A stretch of DNA of 21,484 nucleotides from Oscillospiraceae bacterium (GTDB lineage Bacteria; Bacillota; Clostridia; Oscillospirales; UBA929): assembly GCA_009784085.1 (NCBI GenBank), contig WRCJ01000017.1:1-21484 (forward strand), written 5' to 3'. Positions 1-6,570 of this stretch are shown here, in pieces. Every line of letters starts with the position of its first letter. The stretch's first letter is position 1. The notes below the pieces were generated by a model. The model saw only the letters and a program-made list of their open reading frames with translations, was not told the origin of the DNA and did not search any database. The position numbers and the translations under genes were made by a program.

Positions 1-838
1 CGGGCAGATAGGGCGCGGCTTGCGCGATGGCAGCGTAACAGCTGATCCAGGCTTCGTCGTTGAATTTCCTGGCGCCTATCTCATATTGCACGCGCGTATC
101 CCCCACACCGACGTAGTTGGCAGCCATGCTCAGGAAGAAGCACTCCAGGATGTCCCAGTCGTCGGCAATGCCGTTGGCCAATGGAATGACACCGGCATCC
201 GACAGTTTTTTGCAGGCGGCGACAAACGCATCCCATGTTTTGGGCACGTTTACGTTGTTGGCCGCGAAGATGTCTTTATTGTAGTACACTGCGTGGGATA
301 CCGCCGCGAAGGGGACGGCGAACATCTTGCCGTCGGGCATCTGCCACGGCGCCAGACTGCTAGGCGCGAAGTTTTCCATCAGGCCGGGGATGCCCGTGCA
401 GTCGGCGAGATAGCCTTTGGTGAACAGCCCCTGTCCGGTATCGTAGGATCTAGTAAAGACGAGGTCGGCGGCGGTGCCGGCTTCCAACTGTATTTCCAAG
501 GTGTGGCTATAATCCGGTGGATAGATGGGCTGGTAGGAGATGGTCACATTGGGGACCAGCGCCTTGTATTGGGCCAGCAGTGCGTTGAATTCGGCTACTT
601 CGTAGTCGCGCCAGGAGGCCATTATAAGGTTGACTTTTTCCGCTTCTTCCTCTGAAGTGGCCAATTCGTATGGCGTGCTATTCGGGTCTTCTGATGGAAT
701 AATATCTGTCGTGTCAGTTGATATTTCAGGTGTCAAAACACTGACAGAAGGAACCGTCATCTCCGAGTTCCCCGTTGGGATTCCGCCACAACCGGTCAAC
801 ATCACGCAAACAAGGATAACAAGGCATGCTTTCTTCAT
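1..838 (-). CDS. Sugar ABC transporter substrate-binding lipoprotein (partial, C-terminus beyond left edge)
   Basis: The minus-strand frame opens with ATG at 838 and stays open for 279 codons to the window edge, so the C-terminal part is missing. The start MKKACLVILVCVMLTGCGG is a type II signal peptide with lipobox LTGC; Cys17 would be lipidated and anchor the protein outside the membrane. An acidic Ser/Thr-rich linker follows, then a fold typical of family 1 extracellular solute-binding proteins (segments such as AGTAADLVF, DGKMFAVPFAA and HAVYYNKDIF, then a W-D-A-F motif). It should bind a sugar or oligosaccharide for an ABC importer. The purine-rich GAGGGG stretch about 10 nt upstream serves as the ribosome binding site; a 5-bp hairpin (839-851) sits between it and the ATG. 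Its permeases, if adjacent, lie outside the window. It differs from the second binding protein at 11851-13242, so its substrate may differ. The family call is firm; the ligand is unknown. Confidence 0.9.
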   Translation of the reverse strand, partial: MKKACLVILVCVMLTGCGGIPTGNSEMTVPSVSVLTPEISTDTTDIIPSEDPNSTPYELATSEEEAEKVNLIMASWRDYEVAEFNALLAQYKALVPNVTISYQPIYPPDYSHTLEIQLEAGTAADLVFTRSYDTGQGLFTKGYLADCTGIPGLMENFAPSSLAPWQMPDGKMFAVPFAAVSHAVYYNKDIFAANNVNVPKTWDAFVAACKKLSDAGVIPLANGIADDWDILECFFLSMAANYVGVGDTRVQYEIGARKFNDEAWISCYAAIAQAAPYLP

Positions 839-945
839 GGGCTAAAAGCCCCTCTCCTAAAACTATTGCCTGAGAAAGATATTCTCTCCCGCATCCATCA
901 TGGTACGCCGCCGTGCATGAAGCTTCGTTTGGCTATAATAACCAT

Positions 946-974
946 TTTACACTATCAAGCAGGTCGAATGTCAA
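946..974 (-). promoter_or_regulatory. Candidate promoter for the left-edge binding-protein gene
   Basis: On the minus strand a perfect TTGACA (974-969) is followed after 17 nt by TGTAAA (951-946), a sigma-A-like arrangement about 110 nt upstream of the ATG at 838. A short inverted repeat, GAGAA-N5-TTCTC (872-886), lies in the leader and could be an operator or a small RNA hairpin. The -35 match is exact and the -10 match is partial. Confidence 0.55.
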
Positions 975-1018
975 TAGAGAATAAATAAATTTACAATTTG
1001 ATGAACTGCCATAAATCA

Positions 1019-1054
1019 TATCAGAAACAGCCTCCTGAGAGGCTGTTTCTGATA
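1019..1054. terminator. Strong 16-bp hairpin, probable terminator of the rhamnose operon
   Basis: Two perfect 16-base arms (1019-1034 and 1039-1054, TATCAGAAACAGCCTC and its complement) flank a CTGA loop. The hairpin lies between the end of the minus-strand rhamnose operon and the promoter of the next minus-strand gene, where a terminator is expected. Neither side has a clean U-tract; the minus-strand side continues TGATTTATGG. It could instead be a repeat-element end or an RNA-stability hairpin. Confidence 0.5.
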
Positions 1055-1118
1055 CCAAACATAATAAATGTTAGCGGGCGAACCACACGGTCAAAGGCCG
1101 CTTTGGTCGGTTGGGCAA

Positions 1119-1144
1119 AAACCTTAGAGTTAACTTTAAGGTTT
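1119..1144. repeat. 26-bp near-perfect palindrome
   Basis: The arms are AAACCTTA and TAAGGTTT around a central AGTTAACT, with a single mismatched pair over 26 bases. It lies in the non-coding strip between the rhamnose operon and the left-edge gene. It could be a protein-binding site or part of a degenerate repeat element; nothing nearby decides this. Confidence 0.5.
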
Positions 1145-1199
1145 GGGTGCGATTTGCCCCTGGTTTCGCATTACGGTGAAAAATATCATGTGGTATTCC

Positions 1200-1550
1200 T
1201 CCGCGGCGCCGGGGTTCTGGATCCTGCGTTCTGCGTTCTGCGTTCTGCGTTCTGCGACTTCGCGCAGAATGACGATAGAAAGTGAAGTAGGAGCGCAGAA
1301 TGACGTGGATCCTGCGACTACGCGCAGGATGACGGGGGTTGGGATGACGGGGGTGGGGGATTGTCGGACGTTGGCGTATCGTCGTAACGGCGGCATCCGT
1401 GGACGTACCACCGTAGGGTGCGGCATCCTTGACGCACCGCCGTAACCGCGGCATCCTGCCGCCCGCGACCGCCGTAACGGCGGCATCCGTTGACGTACCA
1501 CCGGGGGAGGAATGACGTGGATCCTGCGACTACGCGCAGGATGACGGGGG
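1200..1550. repeat. Mosaic of dispersed GC-rich intergenic repeats
   Basis: This stretch is built from several repeated units. A heptamer TTCTGCG occurs four times in tandem (1229-1256). A 40-bp unit occurs at 1299-1338 and 1511-1550 with the same sequence; its core is a hairpin with arms ATCCTGCG and CGCAGGAT around ACTACG. A 30-bp unit starting CGTAACGGCGGCATCCGT occurs at 1383-1412 and 1473-1502 with one mismatch. A degraded copy of the hairpin unit lies near 1257-1275. Open frames crossing this area are low-complexity and rich in Arg and Pro, and are not genes. The units resemble short palindromic intergenic repeats carried in many copies by some Bacillota genomes. That resemblance is from general knowledge and was not checked by a search. 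Confidence 0.8.
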
Positions 1551-2804
1551 AGAGGGGGCGCCGTTTTTGCCGATGGCTGTAAAGTAAGAAACCCTGTCAC
1601 GTAATATGGGCAGGGTTTTTTCCATTTCCGCCGAGAACATCCCTTTGGTGGGATCCGCTTCCGCCATGCGTTCATGGCCGATGAGGGCCCAAGCCGAGTC
1701 GATCAGATGTCGATAGGCGGGCGTTTCGAGCTTTTCGCATAGGAAAGACTGAAATGGCGAGTTGATGTCTTCGCCGGCTATCTGGAAGAGGCCATGCGCC
1801 TCGCATAATGACATGACGCGTTGCAATTGCGCCATGCTGTTGCGCGTCGGCATATAGGTTACCGCCCGCACGCCGGCTTCCGCCAACCAGGCGAACAGAT
1901 CATCGACAAATGCGTCCTCGAATGTTTGCGGCTTTTTGTCGCCGGTCACCGAGACGCCCACGTCGCCCAGGTAGGCGTACGCCGACACCGCGCCAAGCGT
2001 TTGCGCGAGGTCGATAAATGCCGTGATATGCGGTAATTCTTCGTCGGCGTCGATATAGAAGGAGCTTACAAGCTGGCTCTTGAACATGCCCAACAGGAAA
2101 TGCCGCAGCGGTTCCCGATCGGTGATGGAGGCGGCCAACGCATAGAGGATATGCCGCTCGGTGACAACGCCGCCGCTGTCATGTTGCGAGCAAGGCAACA
2201 CATCCCGGTCGTAATCCAAGGCGAGCCCGTATCGCGCCAGTGCGTCGTTCAGTTTTTGCGTCATCCTTCGGTTGCGATCCATCCGATGGGCGCGGTATGG
2301 CGCCAAAAATCGCTCCGCCTCGCCGAGCATCCGGCGCGGGATGCCGTGCATGGCCATGTACGCCACCGACGGCTGATCCGGGTTGTTGAGGCGTCGCCCC
2401 GCGAACGGCGTGCCCGAGACATCGCAGCGGCACTCGAACCCCACCGTCACCGGCAAGCCGATGAGGCGGCCGGCTTCGAGGAATTCTTCCGCGCCAGCCA
2501 CGGTGTCATGATCCATGACACCGGCGGTGGCCAGCCCACTCGACCAAGCCAAATACACCGCCTTGGCGGGCGAGTAGGGCGAAAAGGAATAGATGGTGTG
2601 GATGTGGTTGTTGACGTTATCCGAACGAACCGGCGGTTTCATCCCGCCAGCTGTCCCGCCAGCCATCCCGCCTGCCGTCTTGCCGGTTCGATACAAACGC
2701 GCCAACTCCCGCAGGGCGTCCAGCCGCGCTTGCGGCGTGGCGGCGTCGAGCCCCCGGGCATATTCCAGTTCTAATTCCGACAATGATGGGTTATTCTCCC
2801 TCAT
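1530..2804 (-). CDS. PHP-domain metal-dependent hydrolase/phosphoesterase-like protein in the rhamnose operon
   Basis: The protein has 424 residues. The frame extends further upstream, but the start chosen is ATG at 2804, because it overlaps the rhaA stop as ATGA and because the upstream extension is only the shadow of rhaA. PHP-family metal-site motifs are visible in order: NNHIHTIYSFSPYSP (His-x-His), VMDHDTVAGAEEF (Asp-His-Asp), VGFECR and, late in the protein, AGEDINSPFQS. PHP proteins usually hydrolyse phosphoesters using two or three metals; histidinol phosphatase and polymerase-associated phosphatases are known members. The substrate here is unknown, and a rhamnose-pathway phosphate or a by-product is only a guess. 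The protein is probably cytoplasmic, as no signal is seen. Oddity: the last residues, after YFTAIGK, and the stop codon lie within or next to a dispersed repeat unit (1511-1550), so the tail GAPSPPSSCA looks acquired. Confidence 0.85.
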   Translation of the reverse strand: MRENNPSLSELELEYARGLDAATPQARLDALRELARLYRTGKTAGGMAGGTAGGMKPPVRSDNVNNHIHTIYSFSPYSPAKAVYLAWSSGLATAGVMDHDTVAGAEEFLEAGRLIGLPVTVGFECRCDVSGTPFAGRRLNNPDQPSVAYMAMHGIPRRMLGEAERFLAPYRAHRMDRNRRMTQKLNDALARYGLALDYDRDVLPCSQHDSGGVVTERHILYALAASITDREPLRHFLLGMFKSQLVSSFYIDADEELPHITAFIDLAQTLGAVSAYAYLGDVGVSVTGDKKPQTFEDAFVDDLFAWLAEAGVRAVTYMPTRNSMAQLQRVMSLCEAHGLFQIAGEDINSPFQSFLCEKLETPAYRHLIDSAWALIGHERMAEADPTKGMFSAEMEKTLPILRDRVSYFTAIGKNGAPSPPSSCA

Positions 2805-4048
2805 CGCCGGGCGCCAAACGGAAGTTGCGCGGGCTTGCCCGCGCGGGCGCAATACTCCTCCCACACCGCGGGCCAGGGCAAGGACTTCCATTCCTCCATC
2901 ATGACCAACCGGCGGGTGAAGTCGAATCGCCATTCGGCGTCGCGCAGCGCACTCATCGGATCGAGCAGCGCGATGAGCAGTGCCTTCCGCATGTTGCGCA
3001 TCCCCACGGCCCAGGCGCTGACCCTGTCGATGGATCCGTCGAAATAATCCAGCCCGATATGGACACGATCCAGCAAGCCGCACCGGACAACCTCCCGGGC
3101 GATGGCCACCAGCTCGTCGTCCAGCAGGATCACATGATCGCTGTCCCAGCGCACCGGGCGCGAGACGTGCAACAGGAGCCGTTCGACAAACAGCGATACG
3201 GCCGATATCTTCGCGCTGACGACCTCGGTCGGGTGGAAATGCCCCGTGTCCAGGCAGAGGGCCAGCCCCTTTCGGATGGCATAGCCCAGATAGAATTCAT
3301 GGCTGCCCACCGTATAGCTCTCCAAGCCGATGCCGAAAAGTTTGCTCTCCACCGCGTCGACGACATCCAGCGGTTTGGCGTAGATGTCGTCGAGGGAGCT
3401 TTGCAGGCGTTGGCGGGGGGTCAGCGTGTCGGCGGGGATATCCTTGAAGCCGTCGGCGACCCACAGGTTGACCACCGAAGAACTGCCTTGCGCTTCGGTA
3501 AAGCAGGCGGCAATCCGGCGGCAACGCTTGCCATGTTCGATCCAGAAGGCGCGGATGCCTTCATCGGGGTGGGCCAGCGTCAGCCCTTGGGATGATTTGG
3601 GGTGGCCAAACAGCGTGGGATTGAAGTCCAAGGCCATGCCAAGCCCCCGCGCCCAATCCATCCAGCCGGCAAAGTGCCGGGGCTCGATTTGGTTCCGATC
3701 GACGCCCGCCACATCGCCATAGATGGCATGGAGGTTCAACCGGGTTTGGCCGGGGATGAGCGACAGGGCTTCCTCGATCATCCCGCGCAGCTCATCCACA
3801 TTGCGCGCCGCGCCGGGGTGGTTGCCCGTGCTCTGGATGCCGCCGTCCAGCGTCCCGCCGCCCTCAAAACCCTTGACATCGTCGCCCTGCCAGCAATGCA
3901 TGGAGATGGGGATCGCGTCCAACGCCTGGATTACCGCCTCGGTATCGATGCCAAAGGCCGCGTAGCGTTCTTTGGCCAGTTCGTACATGTTTGTGTTCGT
4001 GCCCGTGCCCGTACTCATGTTCGTGCCCGTGCCCATGTTCATGCTCAT
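2801..4048 (-). CDS. rhaA: L-rhamnose isomerase
   Basis: The protein has 415 residues, near the 419 of the E. coli enzyme. It interconverts L-rhamnose and L-rhamnulose in the cytoplasm with divalent metal. Strong family blocks are ISMHCWQGDDVKGFE near the N-terminus, RLNLHAIYGD, LDFNPTLFGHP, VESKLFGIGLESYTVGS, LCLDTGHFHPTEV, RPVRWDSDHVILLDDE and HIGLDYFDGSIDR, which carry the metal and substrate ligands of this family. The start at 4048 is supported by GAGGTG spaced 5 nt upstream, 9 nt after the aldolase stop. This start gives an unusual 20-residue head rich in Gly, Thr, Asn and Met, encoded by a short tandem repeat; the conserved part begins at MYELAKERYAAFG. Relative to E. coli, the C-terminus ends soon after the LPWPAVWEEYC block, lacking the last helix. 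The stop overlaps the PHP gene start. The identification is very secure. Confidence 0.97.
   Translation of the reverse strand: MSMNMGTGTNMSTGTGTNTNMYELAKERYAAFGIDTEAVIQALDAIPISMHCWQGDDVKGFEGGGTLDGGIQSTGNHPGAARNVDELRGMIEEALSLIPGQTRLNLHAIYGDVAGVDRNQIEPRHFAGWMDWARGLGMALDFNPTLFGHPKSSQGLTLAHPDEGIRAFWIEHGKRCRRIAACFTEAQGSSSVVNLWVADGFKDIPADTLTPRQRLQSSLDDIYAKPLDVVDAVESKLFGIGLESYTVGSHEFYLGYAIRKGLALCLDTGHFHPTEVVSAKISAVSLFVERLLLHVSRPVRWDSDHVILLDDELVAIAREVVRCGLLDRVHIGLDYFDGSIDRVSAWAVGMRNMRKALLIALLDPMSALRDAEWRFDFTRRLVMMEEWKSLPWPAVWEEYCARAGKPAQLPFGARR
3995..4048 (-). repeat. Short tandem repeat at the 5' end of rhaA
   Basis: A 16-base block GTTCGTGCCCGTGCCC recurs exactly at 3995-4010 and 4019-4034 (24-base period, eight codons), with GCTCAT/GTTCAT echoes up to the start codon. 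It encodes the Gly-Thr/Met-Asn-rich head of the isomerase. The period is a multiple of three, so copy-number change would keep the reading frame. Confidence 0.8.
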
Positions 4049-4057
4049 GCTCGCACC

Positions 4058-4834
4058 TCATCTCAAGATAGATTTCCTGTAGGCCTCGCCCTCCCAGCCG
4101 GAGATATAGCTCAGTGCCTCGGCGCCCATCGCCTGGGCGGTTCCCCCATTTTTCATCAGCGTGAAATGAATAAACATGACCGCCGCCATGATTTCCCGTT
4201 GCGCCTGCGTCAGATCCAGGTACACCTGTTGATCGGGGTACAGCATCTTGGCGGCCTCGCGGGCAAAACAGTCAAAGTCCGCGCGGCTCACGCCGTACGC
4301 GCTGGCCAATCTCTCGTTGACCTCGTCGTGCAGGGCCATCGCCCCTTGGGCATCGTCCGCCGTCACCACCAATCCGTGGTTCACCAGGAACACCACCCGC
4401 GTATCCGGACGCAGCCGCTCTTTGATGGCCATGCTCAGCTCCACGCCCGGGTTGATGTAGGGCGCGACGATATAAGGCAGGCCGTCCATCGCGGCCGGCA
4501 GCCTGTCCGTGCCGGACGCGGAACACATCGCCAGGTTGGCGTAGACGGGATGGGTGTGTATGACAAATGTACCCAGTAGCGCGTGGAAACTGGCCTCCAC
4601 CGACGGGCGCAACGGCTTATACCCGCATGCGGCGGTGACATCTTTCAACGTCCCGGTCTCGACGACCGCGAAACAGTCGTTTTCGGTGACTTGATTCAGG
4701 CGAAAGCCAGACGCCTTGATGGCCATCAGGCCGTCGCCCAGTTTCACCGATGTGTTGCCGCCGCCGCCCTGCACATAGTCGAGGCGCGCCCCGACGGTTT
4801 GGGACATGGCGGCAAAGGATGCCAGCAAATTCAA
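4058..4834 (-). CDS. Class II aldolase/adducin-fold protein, probable L-rhamnulose-1-phosphate aldolase
   Basis: The protein has 258 residues. The start is a TTG at 4834, inside the rhaB stop (TTGA overlap), with AGGAGG seven nt upstream. The class II aldolase fold is shown by QGGGGNTSVK (residues 22-31), KASGFRL, the acid/base and Zn site as RPSVEASFHALL (Glu80) and HTHP (His93, His95), and VNHGLVV (His153), matching the Glu plus three-His pattern of fuculose/rhamnulose phosphate aldolases. In this operon it should split L-rhamnulose 1-phosphate into dihydroxyacetone phosphate and L-lactaldehyde. It does not look like E. coli RhaD, which has a different Gly-Gly-Asn segment and spacing. It is nearer in style to stand-alone class II aldolases, or to the aldolase half of bifunctional RhaE-type enzymes. 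No aldehyde or alcohol dehydrogenase is present in the window. The symbol is left blank because the subfamily is uncertain. Confidence 0.85.
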   Translation of the reverse strand: MNLLASFAAMSQTVGARLDYVQGGGGNTSVKLGDGLMAIKASGFRLNQVTENDCFAVVETGTLKDVTAACGYKPLRPSVEASFHALLGTFVIHTHPVYANLAMCSASGTDRLPAAMDGLPYIVAPYINPGVELSMAIKERLRPDTRVVFLVNHGLVVTADDAQGAMALHDEVNERLASAYGVSRADFDCFAREAAKMLYPDQQVYLDLTQAQREIMAAVMFIHFTLMKNGGTAQAMGAEALSYISGWEGEAYRKSILR

Positions 4835-6228
4835 AATAGCACCTCCTGAATGTCAAAACTTTCTCGTATCGCCGCCCGCGCGGCCCCCACGCCGGGAAGC
4901 TCGCCCATGGCGATCAACTGCGAGACAATATTGCCCAGGGCCGTCCCCTCGGCGGGGCCGGCATATACCGGCAGGGCACAGGTCTTGGCGGACAGCTCGT
5001 TGAGGAACATGTCCCGGCTGCCGCCGCCGATGATGTGGAGGGCGTCATAGCGCCGGCCGGTATGGGACACAAGCCCCCCGATCGACTGGGCATAGGAGCG
5101 GGCCAGGCCGACATAGACGCATTTGAGCATGTCGCCGACGCTTTCGGGCGCGGGATGGCTCGCCGCGCGACAAGCCGCCCTCACCGCCCCCGCCATGCTA
5201 TCGGGCGAGAAGAAAAGACTGTCGTTGACATCCACGCTGTAGGGGTAATCCGAGGAACGCGCCAGCCTCTCCAATTCCGGGTAACCGGCGCCGCCGCCGA
5301 TCTCCGCGCGCAACGACTGTATGATCCAGAGGCCCATGATGTTGGTAAGGTACCGGTAGCGGTAACCGTATCCGCCCTCGTTGGTGAAATTGGCCACGCG
5401 GCTGGCCTCGGAGGTGTCGGGCGCCGGCCTTTCCACGCCGATAAGGCTCCATGTGCCGCTGGAAAGGAACACCGAATCGTCGGATTGGGCGGGGACCGAA
5501 AGAAACGCGCTGGCCGTATCGTGGGACGGCGGCGCGACGACGCGGCAGTCGAACCCGACCGCGTCCCTGACCTGGCTGGTGAGACGCCCCCATTCCGATC
5601 CCGAGGGGCGGATGTTTTGGAAAATGCCGGCGGGGAACCCGCAGCGGCGTATGATCTCGCCGTCCCAGTCACGGCTGGCGGCGCCCAGCAAGCCGGTCGT
5701 GGAGGCGATTGTGTACTCGGTCGCCCGCGTGCCGCAGAGCAGGTAATGCAGATAATCCGGTATCAACAGCAGGCAGGCCGCTTTGTCCAAGAGTTGCGGG
5801 TTCTGGATCTTGACGGCCATCAGCTGAAAGATGGTGTTGAAGGGCTGCTTTTGTATGCCCGCGCGGGCGTACAGCTCGGCTTCCGGGATCCGCTTGTACA
5901 CCTCGGCGTCCATGCCTTGGGTGCGGCTGTCGCGGTAAGCCACCGCGTCGCCCAGCAATTGCCCTTCCTTATCCAGCAAGACAAAATCCACGCCCCAGGT
6001 GTCGATGCCGACGCTCTCGGGGATAGTGCCCAGCGCGGCGCATTTTTGCAGGCCGGTGATGACTTCCGCAAACAACGCCCCTAAATCCCAGCACAGCATG
6101 CCCCCTTTCCTGACCATGCCGTTGGGAAAGCGGTGTACCTCGGTAAGGCGGATTCTCCCATCGTCCAGCTCGCCCAAAATATGCCGACCGCCGGAAGCGC
6201 CAATGTCTATCGCCAAGACCCTGTGCAT
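4831..6228 (-). CDS. rhaB: Rhamnulokinase
   Basis: The protein has 465 residues, against 489 in E. coli RhaB. It phosphorylates L-rhamnulose at O1 with ATP in the cytoplasm. It belongs to the FGGY/actin-fold sugar kinases; visible blocks are the N-terminal phosphate loop AIDIGASGGR, GIDTWGVDFVLLD, AYRDSRTQG, PFNTIFQL, SHDTASAFL, FLSSGTWSLIGVE, FTNEGGYGYRYRYLTNIMGLWI and the adenosine loop IIGGGSRDMFLNELSA. The chosen start is ATG at 6228 with GGGGTGAT six nt upstream; a GTG at 6237 is also possible and would add three residues. It is the first gene of the rhamnose operon, and its stop overlaps the aldolase start (TTGA). A promoter lies just upstream. The identification is very secure. Confidence 0.97.
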   Translation of the reverse strand: MHRVLAIDIGASGGRHILGELDDGRIRLTEVHRFPNGMVRKGGMLCWDLGALFAEVITGLQKCAALGTIPESVGIDTWGVDFVLLDKEGQLLGDAVAYRDSRTQGMDAEVYKRIPEAELYARAGIQKQPFNTIFQLMAVKIQNPQLLDKAACLLLIPDYLHYLLCGTRATEYTIASTTGLLGAASRDWDGEIIRRCGFPAGIFQNIRPSGSEWGRLTSQVRDAVGFDCRVVAPPSHDTASAFLSVPAQSDDSVFLSSGTWSLIGVERPAPDTSEASRVANFTNEGGYGYRYRYLTNIMGLWIIQSLRAEIGGGAGYPELERLARSSDYPYSVDVNDSLFFSPDSMAGAVRAACRAASHPAPESVGDMLKCVYVGLARSYAQSIGGLVSHTGRRYDALHIIGGGSRDMFLNELSAKTCALPVYAGPAEGTALGNIVSQLIAMGELPGVGAARAAIRESFDIQEVLF

Positions 6229-6262
6229 GTATATCACCCCATCCCCTCATGTTCATTTACCC

Positions 6263-6273
6263 ATGATATTCCA
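6263..6273 (-). promoter_or_regulatory. Possible half-site shared with the response-regulator element
   Basis: The minus strand reads TGGAATATCAT here. The same 11 bases occur in the 48-bp element upstream of the response-regulator gene (minus strand, 14968-14958). It lies in the rhaB leader, downstream of the predicted -10. A second half-site at the expected 23-bp offset is poor, so this is tentative. Confidence 0.35.
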
Positions 6274-6284
6274 CAAATTGGCAA

Positions 6285-6320
6285 CGAGTTATTATATCAC
6301 AGAAACTCGCCGCAACGCAA
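6285..6320 (-). promoter_or_regulatory. rhaB operon promoter with overlapping inverted-repeat operator candidate
   Basis: On the minus strand TTGCGT (6320-6315) and a perfect TATAAT (6296-6291) are 18 nt apart, about 65 nt upstream of the rhaB start. An inverted repeat CGAGTT-N13-AACTCG (arms 6285-6290 and 6304-6309) brackets the -10 box, a position where a repressor would block transcription. The -10 is convincing; the operator role is inferred from symmetry only. Confidence 0.6.
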
Positions 6321-6360
6321 TACAATATTCAGGATTTGATATCGCGATCCACCCGGCGCG

Positions 6361-6565
6361 TTGTAGGGGACGCGCCCTACGGGGGTGGTTGCGGGCGGCG
6401 CGTCAGGGATGCCGCGCCCTACGGGGGGACCGTGGGCGGCGTGGATGCCGCGCCCTACGGGGGGACCGTGGGCGGCGTGGATGCCGCCCGTACGGCGGGG
6501 GGATTGCGGGCGGCGCGTCAGGGATGCCGTGGTTACGGTGGTTACGGGCGGCGCATCCCGTCACC
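6361..6565. repeat. GC-rich intergenic repeat block between the rhamnosidase gene and rhaB
   Basis: Two exact 36-bp tandem copies lie at 6408-6443 and 6444-6479 (starting GATGCCGCGCCCTACGGGG), flanked by diverged copies at about 6361-6407 and 6480-6560. The recurring words GCGGCATCC and GTAGGGCGCG (as complement) also appear in the strip at 1380-1510, so the two blocks are related. The block starts directly after the rhamnosidase stop and ends before the rhaB promoter. No gene is seen in it. Confidence 0.8.
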
Positions 6566-6570
6566 GTGCC

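Noticed and set aside
1019..1054. Insertion-sequence end
   Set aside because: The arms form one compact hairpin with a four-base loop and no transposase or second terminal repeat is near; a terminator-like role fits the position better.
998..1675. Overlapping open frames on both strands (for example 998-1285 and 1071-1454) with Arg/Pro-rich products
   Set aside because: They run through dispersed repeats, lack ribosome binding sites and give low-complexity products such as HPARSRRIHVI that are known to recur as false ORFs in repeat-rich genomes.
2805..3083. N-terminal extension of the PHP gene up to 3083
   Set aside because: The extension lies entirely within rhaA in another frame; the ATGA overlap at 2801-2804 gives a natural start, and the PHP-family part begins after it.
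5035..6084. A 349-codon open frame on the plus strand
   Set aside because: It is antisense to rhaB, with a His/Arg/Gly-rich product and no family features.
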